From assembly GCA_963761005.1 (NCBI GenBank), contig CAVXFK010000013.1, forward strand, positions 248,001-312,000: DNA of 64,000 bases, given 5' to 3'. Origin of the DNA: DASWJZ01 sp963761005 (GTDB lineage Bacteria; Pseudomonadota; Alphaproteobacteria; Rhizobiales; Afifellaceae). The position numbers were made by a program, and so were the translations under genes. Shown piece by piece: positions 1 through 9,067 of the stretch. Within the stretch, counting starts at the first letter, position 1. Each line of letters opens with the position of its first letter. Under the pieces are notes generated by a model. That model did not search any database. It had not been told where the DNA came from and saw nothing but the letters and a program-made list of their open reading frames with translations.

Positions 1-103
1 CTTCGCCAAGCCGCGCGATCATTCGCCCGCGCCACGCGCCGGCCGCCACTTTGGTCGAGTGCGCGCCGAGGAAGAGGATGAGGCCGAGGATCAGAACGGG
101 CAT
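1..103 (-). CDS. NnrU family membrane protein, N-terminal fragment
   Basis: The first 34 codons of a gene that runs off the left edge. The start is the ATG at 103-101. The visible N-terminus is a hydrophobic segment (PVLILGLILFLGAHS) followed by a basic stretch ending WRGRMIARLGE, which is the usual beginning of NnrU-family integral membrane proteins, found near denitrification or haem/nitrogen-oxide genes in alphaproteobacteria. The family's biochemical role is not settled. Only the first transmembrane segment is visible, so the assignment rests on this N-terminal signature. Confidence 0.7.
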   Translation of the reverse strand, partial: MPVLILGLILFLGAHSTKVAAGAWRGRMIARLGE

Positions 104-247
104 GTGCGCCCCCCGCGCCCGATGAAAGCTGGCGTTGCGCTAACCCAGCCAGCAGCCGCTGGCAAGGCGAGCGACTGCGCCGCTCCAATCGGCACCCCTT
201 TGCGCGACGCGCTCGGGTGAGCGCGGCACAAGAAGCAAGTCGACTTG

Positions 248-505
248 TCAGGCGGCTTGCGACCGCTGCCGCCTGCTGTCCACAGCCGGCGCGTCCCAGT
301 TCGCCGCGACGTAGCGGCTCCCCTTGCTCAGGAAGACGTAGCGCTCGACGTCGGCGACCCACGACAGCGGAAGGACGTGCTCGAAGCCGCGCCCCTCCCT
401 TACACTGGTCAGCTTCAAACGGTGGGCGTCGACTCTCCTGACAAAGCCGACCACGCGACCATCGGCAGCGACGACCGGCATCTTCGCCAGTATCTTCGGG
501 ATCAT
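248..505 (-). CDS. DUF2171 domain small protein
   Basis: An 85-residue soluble protein. It begins IPKILAKMPVVAADGRVVGFV and continues with a KLTS segment and LPLSWVADVE, the layout of DUF2171/PRC-barrel-like small proteins: 'internal ID.. G..VG.V' then 'IPLS.V..V....V.LS'. The last ~20 residues (PAVDSRRQRSQAA) are a basic tail without family similarity. Function is unknown for the family. It stands alone between the NnrU fragment and the alpha/beta hydrolase on the same strand. A stretch of about 240 bases upstream (506-749) holds no gene. Confidence 0.7.
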   Translation of the reverse strand: MIPKILAKMPVVAADGRVVGFVRRVDAHRLKLTSVREGRGFEHVLPLSWVADVERYVFLSKGSRYVAANWDAPAVDSRRQRSQAA

Positions 506-713
506 CTTTCCTCCCCGCCCCTCGCTTTGCGATTGGGGGTCAAGTTAGCAGCGCCCGAATGCCCTCGGCGCATAATGTAGGTGTCCGCGCCAGGCGATTA
601 AAGGGAGATCGTTAAGGCCGGCTCACCGACGAACAGAAAATTGGCGATGAAGCCGAAATCAGGACGGCGCGTGCGCGTCGTCCCGCTCCTCGGCCCCGAC
701 GGCCCCTCAAACC

Positions 714-740
714 GGTGCCGGAACTGAAGTGCCCGGCACC
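714..740 (-). terminator. Possible hairpin terminator after the alpha/beta hydrolase
   Basis: A perfect 8-bp inverted repeat (GGTGCCGG at 714-721, CCGGCACC at 733-740) lies 9 bases beyond the hydrolase stop codon on the minus strand. It lacks a clear U-tract, so it may be a weak or Rho-assisted terminator. Confidence 0.4.
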
Positions 741-749
741 CCGAAGACT

Positions 750-1571
750 CTAGCCTTTGATGAAGGCGAGCAGGTCGGCGTTGACGGTCTCGGCCTCGGT
801 CGTCGGCATACCGTGCGGAAAGCCCTTGTAGGTTTTGAGGGTGCCGTTCTTCAGAAGCTTCGCCGACAATGGCCCGGACGCGACATAGGGCACGATCTGG
901 TCGTCCTCGCTGTGCATCACCAGCACCGGCACCGAAATCTTCTTGAGGTCTTCGGTGAAATCGGTCTGCGAGAAGGCGACGATACCGTCGTAATGGGCCT
1001 TGGCGCCGCCCATCATGCCCTGGCGCCACCAGTTCTGGATGGTCGCCTCGGCCGGCTTGCCCGTCTTGTTGTAGTTGTAGAAAGGCCCGGAGGCGACGTC
1101 GCGATAGAACTGCGAGCGGTTGGCGGCAAGCGCCACCATGAAGTCGTCGAAGACCTTTTTGGGGAGGCCCTTCGGATTGGCCGGCGTCTGCACCATCAAC
1201 GGCGGCACCGCGCTGATGATGGCCGCCTTCGCCACGCGGCTCTCCCCGTGGCGGGCGATGTAGTGCACGACTTCGCCGCCGCCGGTGGAATGGCCGACGT
1301 GGATGGCGTTCTTCAGATCGAGGTGCGCGGTCACCGCCGCGAGATCGTCGGCATAGTGGTCCATGTCGTGGCCGTCGCCGACCTGGCTCGAGCGGCCGTG
1401 GCCGCGCCGGTCATGGGCAATGACGCGATAGCCATGATTGAGGAAGAACAGTAATTGCGCATCCCAATCGTCGGCCGAAAGCGGCCAGCCATGGCTGAAG
1501 ACGATCGGCTGCCCCGAGCCCCAGTCCTTGTAGAAAATCTCGACGCCGTCCTTGGTGGTGATCGTGGGCAT
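750..1571 (-). CDS. Alpha/beta hydrolase, non-haem chloroperoxidase/arylesterase type
   Basis: A 273-residue serine hydrolase. It starts MPTITTKDGVEIFYKDWG, shows the oxyanion region FSHGWPLS, the nucleophile elbow GHSTGG, the family pattern IAHDRRGHGRS, a late Asp (HSEDDQIVP) and the catalytic His in GFPHGMPTT near the end. This is the signature of cofactor-free haloperoxidase/arylesterases of the alpha/beta fold. Length matches the family (about 273-277). A longer open frame upstream (to 1679) has no family similarity, whereas the chosen ATG has AAGGA about 9 bases upstream. Natural substrate is unknown; in vivo these enzymes are usually esterases or perhydrolases. Confidence 0.85.
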   Translation of the reverse strand: MPTITTKDGVEIFYKDWGSGQPIVFSHGWPLSADDWDAQLLFFLNHGYRVIAHDRRGHGRSSQVGDGHDMDHYADDLAAVTAHLDLKNAIHVGHSTGGGEVVHYIARHGESRVAKAAIISAVPPLMVQTPANPKGLPKKVFDDFMVALAANRSQFYRDVASGPFYNYNKTGKPAEATIQNWWRQGMMGGAKAHYDGIVAFSQTDFTEDLKKISVPVLVMHSEDDQIVPYVASGPLSAKLLKNGTLKTYKGFPHGMPTTEAETVNADLLAFIKG

Positions 1572-1763
1572 GTCCGTGATCCTTACGCTGATGAGAAGCC
1601 GAACACCTCGGCCCGGGGAGATTTGGTAGCGCGGCGATTGATGCGGATTGATGAAACCGCCGTTCGTCGGCGATTTCATGGCTTCAGCCGGCGGAACTTA
1701 GGAACTTAGCGGAGACTGAAATCCTGTAGGGGCAAATTCCGCACCAAAGGACGCTGTCGGGGT

Positions 1764-3332
1764 TCACTCCCACTCAATCGTACCCGGGGGCTTGCTTGTC
1801 ACGTCGTAGACCACGCGGTTGATGCCCTTGACCTCGTTGATGATGCGCGTCGCCGCGCGGCCGAGGAAATCCATCTCGAAGTGGAAGAAATCCGCCGTCA
1901 TGCCGTCGACGGAGGTAACGGCGCGGAGCGCCAGCACATAGTCGTAGGTGCGGTAGTCGCCCATCACGCCGACGCTCTGCACCGGCAGCAGCACGGCGAA
2001 GGCCTGCCAGATGGCGTGATAGAGCCCGGCGTCTCTGATCTCCTCGAGATAGATCGCGTCGGCGCGGCGCAAGATATCGAGCTTCTCGCGCGTGACGGCG
2101 CCAGGGACGCGTATCGCGAGTCCAGGGCCCGGGAACGGATGCCGGCCGACGAAGGTTTCTGGGAGGCCAAGCTCGCGCCCGAGCGCCCTCACCTCGTCCT
2201 TGAAGAGCATGCGGAGCGGCTCGACGAGCTTCATCGCCATGCGCTCCGGCAGCCCGCCGACATTGTGGTGCGACTTGATGGTGACGGACGGCCCGCCGGA
2301 GAACGAGACGGACTCGATCACGTCGGGATAGAGCGTGCCCTGCGCGAGGAAATCCGCGCCGCCGAGCCTTGATGCCTCCGCCTCGAAGGTCTCGACGAAG
2401 AGCCGGCCGATCGTCTTCCGCTTCGTCTCCGGATCGGCGACGCCCTCGAGCGCGGTCAGGAACGTCTCCGACGCGTCCACGTGGACGAGCGGGATGTTGT
2501 AGTGGCCGCGGAAGAGCGAGACGACCTCCTCCGGCTCGTTCAGCCGCATCAGCCCGTGGTCGACGAAGATGCAGGTGAGCTGGTCGCCGATCGCCTCGTG
2601 GATCAGCACCGCGGCGACGGCGGAATCGACGCCGCCTGAAAGCCCGCAGATCACGTTGCCGTCCCCGACCTCGGCGCGGATGCGCTCTATCGCCTCGTCC
2701 TTGAACTGCGCCATGGTCCAGTCGCCGGGGAGCCCGGCAACCTTGCGCACGAAATTGGCGATGAGCTCGCCGCCGTCCGGCGTGTGCACGACCTCCGGGT
2801 GGAACATCAGCCCGTAGAAGCGGCGCTTCTCGTCCTCGATCAGCGCGAACGGCGCGTTCTCCGACGTGCCCTTCACCCTGAAGCCCGGCGGCAGTTTTGT
2901 GATCCGGTCACCGTGGCTCATCCACACCGTGTGCCGCTCGCCCGGCGACCAGATCCCCTCAAAAAGGCTGGAGCTCAGGTTCACGTCGAGAAGCGCGCGG
3001 CCGAACTCGCGGTGGTGCCCGCCCTCCACCTCGCCGCCGAGCTGTGCCGCCATCGTCATCTGCCCGTAGCAGATGCCAAGCACCGGAATGCCGGCCTCGA
3101 AGACCTCCTGCGGAGCGCGCGGGCTTCCGCCCTCCGGCACGGAGCCGGGGCCGCCCGAGAGGATGACGCCCTTCGGCCTGAGCGCCGCAAAGGCTGCGGA
3201 AGCCTTGTCGAAGGGCACGATCTCGCAATAGGCCCCCGCCTCCCGCACGCGCCGCGCGATGAGCTGGGTCACTTGGCTGCCAAAATCGACGATCAGGATT
3301 GCGGAGTGCGCCGCCGCGACGGAGCTGGTCAT
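1764..3332 (-). CDS. guaA: GMP synthase (glutamine-hydrolysing)
   Basis: A 522-residue protein catalysing the last step of GMP synthesis, XMP + Gln + ATP to GMP. The N-terminal class I glutamine amidotransferase domain (about residues 11-205) carries the nucleophile Cys88 in GICYGQ and the His-Pro-Glu of FHPEVVH. The central ATP pyrophosphatase domain has the P-loop LSGGVDSAVAAVLI, and the C-terminal dimerisation domain ends with the family-typical KPPGTIEWE. Full length (usual 515-525). It is transcribed away from the sensor kinase gene. guaB, the preceding step in the pathway, is at 40.5 kb and not in the same operon. Confidence 0.97.
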   Translation of the reverse strand: MTSSVAAAHSAILIVDFGSQVTQLIARRVREAGAYCEIVPFDKASAAFAALRPKGVILSGGPGSVPEGGSPRAPQEVFEAGIPVLGICYGQMTMAAQLGGEVEGGHHREFGRALLDVNLSSSLFEGIWSPGERHTVWMSHGDRITKLPPGFRVKGTSENAPFALIEDEKRRFYGLMFHPEVVHTPDGGELIANFVRKVAGLPGDWTMAQFKDEAIERIRAEVGDGNVICGLSGGVDSAVAAVLIHEAIGDQLTCIFVDHGLMRLNEPEEVVSLFRGHYNIPLVHVDASETFLTALEGVADPETKRKTIGRLFVETFEAEASRLGGADFLAQGTLYPDVIESVSFSGGPSVTIKSHHNVGGLPERMAMKLVEPLRMLFKDEVRALGRELGLPETFVGRHPFPGPGLAIRVPGAVTREKLDILRRADAIYLEEIRDAGLYHAIWQAFAVLLPVQSVGVMGDYRTYDYVLALRAVTSVDGMTADFFHFEMDFLGRAATRIINEVKGINRVVYDVTSKPPGTIEWE

Positions 3333-3474
3333 GGCGTGCGTTTAAGAGAACGCCGCGGCTGCGGCAACGACGATCGCGCCTATGCCGGGGCGTGGCCACA
3401 GCTATGCTCCGCCGATCCCGTTTCCCGGTGACGGCAGCCTTGAAGTTGTCGCGTTCATATAAGATCGGGCTCAG

Positions 3475-4461
3475 ATGGACCTGTCTCGAATAACACGCCT
3501 GCGCCAAAGCCCGGTTTGGGCTTGGAGCTTCGCCGTCGCAGCATTTCTGGCGGCGCTTGCGCTGCGCTTCCTGATCGAGAATCAGGTCCCCTACGGCATC
3601 CCATATCTGACCTTCTTTCCGGCCGTGATCCTGACCGCTTTTGTCGCCGGTCTAAGGCCGTCGGTTGCCGTCGGTGTCGCCTCGGCGCTCTCCGCCTTCT
3701 ACTTCTTCCTGCCGCCCTACCGGTCGTTCGATCTCCAATTCGACACCGTCCTGTCGCTCACCCTCTTCATCGCCGTCATCGCGGTCGACATCGCCGTCAT
3801 CCATTTCATGTACCGCATACTCGACGACCTTGAGGCGGAGAAGGCGCGGAGCGCCGAGCTTGCCGAGCAGCGCGAGCTGCTCTTTCGAGAGCTCCAGCAT
3901 CGCGTCTCCAACAATCTCGGCGTGGTGTCGGCGCTCCTCAATCTGCAGCGCTCCGGCATCAAGGACGAGAAGGCGCGTCAGGCGCTCGGCGAGGCGACCA
4001 CGCGTCTCGCCCTGATCGCAAAGCTGCATCGGAAGCTTCACGATCCGGCCTCAGCGGGGCTCCGCCTTGGGCCCTTCATGGAGGAGCTTTGCCACGACGT
4101 GCTCGAAGCTTCCGGCGCCAAGAACATCGTCTGCCTGGTCTCGGCCGTCGACACGAAGCTTGCCGCGGAGAAGACGGTGCCGTTCGCGCTGATCGTCGCG
4201 GAGCTGATCAGCAACGCGCTCGAGCACGGTTTTGGCGAGAGCGGCAGCGGCACGATCCGCGTAAACCTCGAAGCCGTCGGGGACGACCATGTCCTGACCG
4301 TTTCCGACGACGGCAAAGGCCTGCCGCAGGGCTTTGCGCTCGAGGAGGCCGCCGGCATGGGCCTGACGATCGTCCGGTCGCTCACGACCCAGATCAACGG
4401 CGAGTTCGGCATGGAGGAAAACGGCGGCGGCACGCTCTGCCGGCTTACCTTCCAAGCCTGA
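3475..4461 (+). CDS. Membrane sensor histidine kinase, DUF4118 + HisKA_2
   Basis: A 328-residue kinase. Residues about 15-115 form a four-helix KdpD-like DUF4118 membrane region (contains GIPYLTFFPAV and FYFFLPPY). A short coiled linker leads to a HisKA_2 dimerisation domain with the phospho-acceptor in FRELQHRVSNN (His142). The HATPase domain shows an N-box (ELISNALEHGF), the G1 box DDGKGLP and GMGLTIV. HisKA_2 kinases in alphaproteobacteria often signal to PhyR-type or single-domain regulators in the general stress response. No response regulator is adjacent, so the partner is unknown. The gene is divergent from guaA and convergent with the DUF4864 gene, four bases apart. Confidence 0.88.
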   Translation: MDLSRITRLRQSPVWAWSFAVAAFLAALALRFLIENQVPYGIPYLTFFPAVILTAFVAGLRPSVAVGVASALSAFYFFLPPYRSFDLQFDTVLSLTLFIAVIAVDIAVIHFMYRILDDLEAEKARSAELAEQRELLFRELQHRVSNNLGVVSALLNLQRSGIKDEKARQALGEATTRLALIAKLHRKLHDPASAGLRLGPFMEELCHDVLEASGAKNIVCLVSAVDTKLAAEKTVPFALIVAELISNALEHGFGESGSGTIRVNLEAVGDDHVLTVSDDGKGLPQGFALEEAAGMGLTIVRSLTTQINGEFGMEENGGGTLCRLTFQA

Positions 4462-4465
4462 GCAG

Positions 4466-4879
4466 CTAGGCCACCTTGCCGGGCGTCTTTTCCAGGTAGC
4501 AGCCGGTGATCTTCCAGGTTCCGTCCGGTTGCCGGCTGAGCGTGTAAACGGCGGTCCAGAAGGCGCCGTCCGCATCAATGATCTCAACCGCCTGCTCAAG
4601 ATAACCGGGCTCTTGCGTGAGCGCCCCGAACGAATAGCTCCTCGGCCGGTAGACCGGCTGATAGCCCTGGCGGACCATCGCCATGAACGAGTCGACGGTC
4701 GGGAACCTTGCTGTGATGTTCGGTGCCGCGAAGGAATAGGCCGCCGCACCGTCATCGGCGAGGAAGGCCTTGAGCTGCTGATCGATGGTGCTCTGGATCT
4801 CGGCGCGGTCGGCGTCGCTGATCGCAGCGGCCGGTCCTGAAAACCCGAAGACGAGAAGCAGAACGAGAAGGATGCGCAT
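4466..4879 (-). CDS. Secreted DUF4864 domain protein
   Basis: A 137-residue protein with an N-terminal signal peptide (RILLVLLLVFGFSGPAAA). The mature part (ISDADRAEIQSTIDQQL ... GCYLEKTP) is a DUF4864 domain, a small NTF2-like fold in which a short helix (AFLADDGAAAYSFAAP) precedes a curved sheet. The internal ATG was chosen because GGGGAGG sits about 7 bases upstream and because it begins directly with the signal peptide; an upstream GTG would add six residues. Function is unknown; location should be periplasmic. Confidence 0.8.
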   Translation of the reverse strand: MRILLVLLLVFGFSGPAAAISDADRAEIQSTIDQQLKAFLADDGAAAYSFAAPNITARFPTVDSFMAMVRQGYQPVYRPRSYSFGALTQEPGYLEQAVEIIDADGAFWTAVYTLSRQPDGTWKITGCYLEKTPGKVA

Positions 4880-4945
4880 TTCCGGGCCTCCCCTCACGCG
4901 TGCGCCTAGGATAAACCTGGATACGGCCAGGGGAAACGTCCGGTT

Positions 4946-6469
4946 TCAGTCGATCCCGAGCTTCGCCTTCAAAAGCACGTTAACGGCCTGCGGGTTGGCC
5001 TTGCCCTGGCTGGCCTTCATCACCTGCCCGACGAACCAGCCGAGCATCGCCGGCTTCGCCCTCGCCTGCTCCGCTTTGTCGGGATTTTCGGCGATCACCT
5101 TGTCGACGATCGCCTCGATCGCGCCCGTATCGGTCACCTGCTTCAACCCGCGCGACTCGACGATCTGTTCGATGTCGATCGTCTCCCGCTTCTCCGGGTC
5201 CAATCCTTCCTGCCACGCGATGTCCGTCAAATCTTTTGAAATCTTGCCGGAGATTACACCGGTGGTCACGAGTCGAAGGATCGCTGTCCCAGTATCAACC
5301 GAGATTGGGCTAAGCGTAATCGGAATGCTCGTCTTGTTATGGCGGCTGAACACTTCATTGATGACATAGTTGGCCGCTGCCTTCGGCTCGACCCCTTTTC
5401 GGACATATCCCTCATAATAGTCGGCAACGTCCCGCTCCGCGACCAGCACGTCGGCGTCGTAGGCGGAAAGCCCGTACTCGCTCATGAAACGCGCGCGCTT
5501 CGCATCGGGAAGCTCCGGCAGGTTCTTCTCAAGCGCCGCGACATAAGCGTCGTCGAATTCGAGCGGCAGGAGATCGGGATCCGGAAAATAGCGATAGTCG
5601 TGCGCTTCCTCCTTGGAGCGCATCGAGCGCGTCTCGCAACGCGCCGGGTCGAAGAGCCGCGTCTCCTGGTCGATCGTGCCGCCTTCCTCGAGGATCTCCA
5701 CTTGACGCTGCGCCTCGTGCTCGATCGCCTGGCCGGCGAAGCGGATCGAGTTGACATTCTTGATCTCACAGCGCGTGCCAAGCGCCTCCCCTGGCCGCCG
5801 GACCGAGACGTTCAGGTCGGCGCGGAGGTTGCCCTTTTCCATGTCGGCGTCGGACGTTCCGAGATAGCGAAGGATCGAGCGGAGTTTGGTCAGGAATGCG
5901 CGCGCCTCGTCTGCAGAGCGCAAGTCCGGTTTCGACACGATCTCCATGAGCGCGACGCCCGAGCGGTTGAGATCGACGAAGCTCATCGTCGGGTTCTGGT
6001 CGTGCAAGAGCTTGCCGGCGTCCTGCTCGATGTGGACGCGCTCGATCCCGATCCGTACCTCCTCGACGCCGCCGTTTGCGTCGGGGACTTCGACCACGAC
6101 GGTCCCCTCCCCGACTATCGGCTGGTCGTATTGCGAGATCTGATAGCCCTGCGGTAGGTCGGGATAAAAATAGTTCTTCCGCGCGAAGACCGAGCGGTGA
6201 TTGATCCGCGCCTTCAGTCCAAGCCCGGTGCGGATCGCCTGGCGGACGCACTCCTCGTTGATCACGGGAAGCATGCCGGGCATGGCGGCGTCGACGAGGC
6301 TGACCTGCGCGTTCGGCTCGCCCCCGAACGCCGTCGCCGCGCCGGAGAAGAGCTTAGCCTCCGAGGCGACCTGTGCATGCACCTCCATGCCGATCACGAC
6401 CTCCCAGTCGCCGGTCGCGCCGTGGATCAGGTTCTTCGGATTGGTGTTGCGGGTTTCTTCGAAGGGCAT
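4946..6469 (-). CDS. gatB: Asp/Glu-tRNA(Asn/Gln) amidotransferase subunit B
   Basis: A 507-residue subunit B of the GatCAB complex, which transamidates misacylated Glu-tRNA(Gln) and Asp-tRNA(Asn). It begins with the family core WEVVIGMEVHAQV and contains the conserved QYDQPI, ERVHIEQDAGK, NRSGVALMEIVSKPDLRS and the YRYFPDPDLLPL segments of the cradle domain, then the helical YqeY-like tail ending in the typical NPQAVNVLLKAKL. Full length. gatC and gatA lie 1.1-3.5 kb upstream on the same strand, so the three subunits are close but separated by small genes and a terminator. Presence implies indirect Gln-tRNA formation, in agreement with alphaproteobacterial practice. Confidence 0.97.
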   Translation of the reverse strand: MPFEETRNTNPKNLIHGATGDWEVVIGMEVHAQVASEAKLFSGAATAFGGEPNAQVSLVDAAMPGMLPVINEECVRQAIRTGLGLKARINHRSVFARKNYFYPDLPQGYQISQYDQPIVGEGTVVVEVPDANGGVEEVRIGIERVHIEQDAGKLLHDQNPTMSFVDLNRSGVALMEIVSKPDLRSADEARAFLTKLRSILRYLGTSDADMEKGNLRADLNVSVRRPGEALGTRCEIKNVNSIRFAGQAIEHEAQRQVEILEEGGTIDQETRLFDPARCETRSMRSKEEAHDYRYFPDPDLLPLEFDDAYVAALEKNLPELPDAKRARFMSEYGLSAYDADVLVAERDVADYYEGYVRKGVEPKAAANYVINEVFSRHNKTSIPITLSPISVDTGTAILRLVTTGVISGKISKDLTDIAWQEGLDPEKRETIDIEQIVESRGLKQVTDTGAIEAIVDKVIAENPDKAEQARAKPAMLGWFVGQVMKASQGKANPQAVNVLLKAKLGID

Positions 6470-6547
6470 GTGATTTCAACAGCTTCGCACGCGCCTTCGG
6501 TTAGTGCGTTGCAGCGGCTGCCGCAAGCGGGCGGGCCGGAAAACAGA

Positions 6548-6571
6548 AGGCCGGGCGTTGGCCCGGCCTTT
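6548..6571 (-). terminator. Intrinsic terminator
   Basis: A perfect 10-bp stem (AAGGCCGGGC / GCCCGGCCTT) with a 4-base loop lies 25 bases past the stop codon of the small secreted protein. On the minus strand it is followed by CTGTTTTCC. It separates that gene from gatB, which therefore needs its own promoter. Confidence 0.75.
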
Positions 6572-6595
6572 GCGAATTCAGAGTGCTTCGCGGCG

Positions 6596-6892
6596 TCAGT
6601 GGCAGCAATATTCCGGCGGCGGCGGAATGTCGCCAGGGATGAGCACGGTCCCGGTCACGCAGGTGAAATAGAGGGTGCGCCCCGGCACGGTCGCATGGCC
6701 GTCCTTGTCGAAGAGGATCACGTCTTCGCGCGGGCCGCCGCATGCCGAAACGTGACGGCCGGCAGCCTGCATGGCCGGCAGATCGGCGGCGTGGGTCGGG
6801 CCGATCGCTCCGGCCATCGCGGCAATGGCAAGCGCGGAAAGGAAGATCGCGGCTACAAGCTGGCGCATGAGTTCACCATTCATCTTGCGCAT
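6596..6892 (-). CDS. Small secreted cysteine-containing hypothetical protein
   Basis: Up to 98 residues. Three in-frame ATGs are possible (6892, 6883 and 6868); the last gives MRQLVAAIFLSALAIAAM, a good signal peptide with a likely cleavage after THA. The mature part is about 67 residues with four cysteines (SACGG, YFTC and a terminal CC) and a run of four prolines near the C-terminus. The Cys content suggests a disulfide-stabilised periplasmic protein. No family is recognised. It is followed by a strong terminator, which supports it being a real expressed gene. Confidence 0.6.
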   Translation of the reverse strand: MRKMNGELMRQLVAAIFLSALAIAAMAGAIGPTHAADLPAMQAAGRHVSACGGPREDVILFDKDGHATVPGRTLYFTCVTGTVLIPGDIPPPPEYCCH

Positions 6893-7293
6893 TCGTGGCC
6901 CCCAAGAAGATGCTCCTTGGAGGGACTAGCGCGTGGCCGCATCCGGACCGTTAAGTCTCAAGCGGATCGCACATGAGCTTCGGCGCTCATGGTTACGATC
7001 CAATTAATCCGGGCTTCGTTCGAATGCGAAGCGACGGACGATCGGCTCAGACGAAGTGGACCAGCTCCGCCTTCTTCAGCCATCTGTCGAAGACGCTGCG
7101 CAGAACGCGCCCGGCGATCAGCCGCACGTGTCGCATGTTGCTCTCCAGCCCTTGATCGAGCGCGTATCGCGCCCAGTGTCCGCGGCCGCGCGGCAGACGA
7201 CCGCGCCCAAAACCGCAGGTAGCGACCATGGAGCGCTATGGTTAATGAAGCATGAAGCGCTGACGACAGTTCCCGGACCAGCGTCGCGCGCGC
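6893..7293. other. Intergenic stretch, no confident gene
   Basis: About 400 bases between two minus-strand genes. The only open frames here are short, arginine-rich and without family similarity. It presumably includes the promoter for the small secreted protein. No hairpin followed by a T-run and no repeat was seen. Confidence 0.5.
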
Positions 7294-7536
7294 TCAGGCC
7301 TCGGCGCCGCCGAGTGCCTTCGCGATCACCTGTCGCTCCCGGTCGAGGTCGCCGGTCGCGACCGTCTTGCCGGCACGCCGATACCAGTAGCCGGCATTGC
7401 CGAGGTCGCCTTCGACGCGATGCAGATGCGCGTGCACCCAGGCGGCCTCGGCCGAAGGATCGTCCTGCACGATTCTGTGCGCGCCATCCCAGTCGCCAGC
7501 GGCGGCGAGCTTCAGCGCTTCGAGCGGTCCGGTCAT
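7294..7536 (-). CDS. Small conserved hypothetical protein downstream of gatA
   Basis: An 80-residue protein beginning MTGPLEALKLAAAGDWDGAH, with WVHAHLHRVEGDLGNAGYWYRRA in the middle. The pattern of small helix pairs (AAGDWDGAHRIVQ..., HLHRVEGDLGNAGYWYRRAG) resembles a single TPR-like hairpin, and the sequence is of a type I recognise as conserved in Rhizobiales next to gatA. The ATG at 7536 follows the gatA stop codon by 8 bases and has GGAAG just upstream, which overlaps the gatA end, so the two are probably co-translated. Function unknown. Confidence 0.75.
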   Translation of the reverse strand: MTGPLEALKLAAAGDWDGAHRIVQDDPSAEAAWVHAHLHRVEGDLGNAGYWYRRAGKTVATGDLDRERQVIAKALGGAEA

Positions 7537-7544
7537 GGCTCTTC

Positions 7545-9023
7545 CTACCACCAACGCGGTGGATGCAAGAACCCCGCCGCATCCTCGATCACCTGTCCGG
7601 CGCGGAAGAGCGTCGCCTCGTCGAAGGGCCGCCCGATCAATTGCAGCGCCATCGGCAGGCCGGATGAGTCTTGACCCGCCGGGACTGCGATCGCCGGAAG
7701 TCCCGACATGTTCACCGTCACCGTGAAGATGTCATTCAGATACATCTCGACCGGGTCGCCGCCGGCCTTCTCGCCGATGCCGAAGGCCGAGGACGGCGTC
7801 GCCGGCGTCAGGATCGCGTCGATGCCGGCAGCGAACACCTCCTCGAAGTCGCGCTTGATCAGCGTGCGCACCTTCTGCGCGCGGACGTAGTAGGCGTCAT
7901 AGTAGCCGGCGGAGAGAACGTAGGTGCCGATCAGGACGCGCCGCTTCACTTCGCGCCCGAAACCGGCGGCGCGCGTCTTCTCGTACATGTCGATGACGTC
8001 GTCGCCCTCGACGCGCAGCCCGTAGCGCACGCCGTCATAGCGCGCGAGATTCGAAGAAGCTTCAGCGGGCGCCACGATGTAATAGGCAGGAAGCGCGTAT
8101 TTCGTGTGCTTCAGCGAGATGTCGACGATCTCAGCACCCGCCGCGCGATACCACTCGATGCCCTGCTGCCAGAGCGTCTCGATCTCCGCCGGCATGCCGT
8201 CCATGCGGTATTCCTTCGGCACGCCGATCTTCATGCCCTTGATCTCCTGGCCGACCGACGCCTCGTAGTCGGGCACGGGAACGTCCGCCGAGGTCGTGTC
8301 CTTCGGGTCGGCGGAGGCCATGGATTTGAGCAGGATCGCCGCGTCACGGACGCTGCGGGCGATCGGCCCCGCCTGGTCGAGCGAGGAGGCGAAGGCGACG
8401 ATCCCCCAGCGCGAGCAGCGGCCGTAGGTCGGCTTTATGCCGACGGTGCCGGTGAAGGCGGCGGGCTGGCGGATCGACCCGCCGGTGTCGGTGGCGGTCG
8501 CGCCGGCGCAAAGCATCGCGGAGACGGCAGAGGCCGAGCCGCCGGACGAGCCTCCCGGCACGAGGTCGGCGTTGCCCCCGCGCTTCCGCCACGGATTGAC
8601 GACCGGGCCGTAGTAGCTCGTCTCGTTCGACGAGCCCATGGCGAACTCGTCCATGTTGAGCTTGCCGAGCATGACGGCCCCGTCGTCCCAGAGGTTCTGG
8701 GTGACGGTCGACTCGTAGGTCGGCTTGAAGCCGTCGAGGATGTGGCTGCCGGCCTGGCTATGGACGCCGCGCGTGCAGAAGAGATCCTTGATGCCGAGCG
8801 GCACGCCTTCGAGCGCGCGCGCCTCGCCGCGTCCGATCCTGACGTCGGAGGCGATCGCCATGGCGCGCGCCTTCTCCGCAGTCACGACGATGTAGGCATT
8901 CAGAAACGGATTGGCCGCCTCGATCGCCTTCAGATAGGCGTCGGTCAGCTCGAGCGCCGAGAAGTCGCGCCGTGCCAGCCCCGCGCGGATCTGCTCGATG
9001 GTGAGCGCCGTCAACTCGCTCAT
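7545..9023 (-). CDS. gatA: Asp/Glu-tRNA(Asn/Gln) amidotransferase subunit A
   Basis: A 492-residue amidase-signature subunit that hydrolyses glutamine and passes ammonia to GatB. The Ser-cisSer-Lys triad is intact: Lys79 in PLGIKD, cis-Ser159 in PGGSSGGSAS and Ser183 in DTGGSIRQPA. The chosen ATG gives MSELTALTIEQI, the normal beginning; a longer frame upstream adds 17 residues of low-complexity sequence. It lies downstream of gatC and a GNAT gene on the same strand, with a palindromic intergenic repeat in between. Confidence 0.96.
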   Translation of the reverse strand: MSELTALTIEQIRAGLARRDFSALELTDAYLKAIEAANPFLNAYIVVTAEKARAMAIASDVRIGRGEARALEGVPLGIKDLFCTRGVHSQAGSHILDGFKPTYESTVTQNLWDDGAVMLGKLNMDEFAMGSSNETSYYGPVVNPWRKRGGNADLVPGGSSGGSASAVSAMLCAGATATDTGGSIRQPAAFTGTVGIKPTYGRCSRWGIVAFASSLDQAGPIARSVRDAAILLKSMASADPKDTTSADVPVPDYEASVGQEIKGMKIGVPKEYRMDGMPAEIETLWQQGIEWYRAAGAEIVDISLKHTKYALPAYYIVAPAEASSNLARYDGVRYGLRVEGDDVIDMYEKTRAAGFGREVKRRVLIGTYVLSAGYYDAYYVRAQKVRTLIKRDFEEVFAAGIDAILTPATPSSAFGIGEKAGGDPVEMYLNDIFTVTVNMSGLPAIAVPAGQDSSGLPMALQLIGRPFDEATLFRAGQVIEDAAGFLHPPRWW

Positions 9024-9067
9024 GCGGCGCGAGCCATCGCTGGGGGACCCACGCGACGAGGGCGGAG

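Noticed and set aside
1572..1679. N-terminal extension of the alpha/beta hydrolase
   Set aside because: The extra 36 residues have no similarity to the family, and the internal ATG has a good ribosome site.
7047..7229. A 60-residue minus-strand open frame (ends KKAELVHFV)
   Set aside because: It lacks a recognised family or a ribosome site, and the composition is Arg-rich like the many chance frames of this genome. It was left out of the features.
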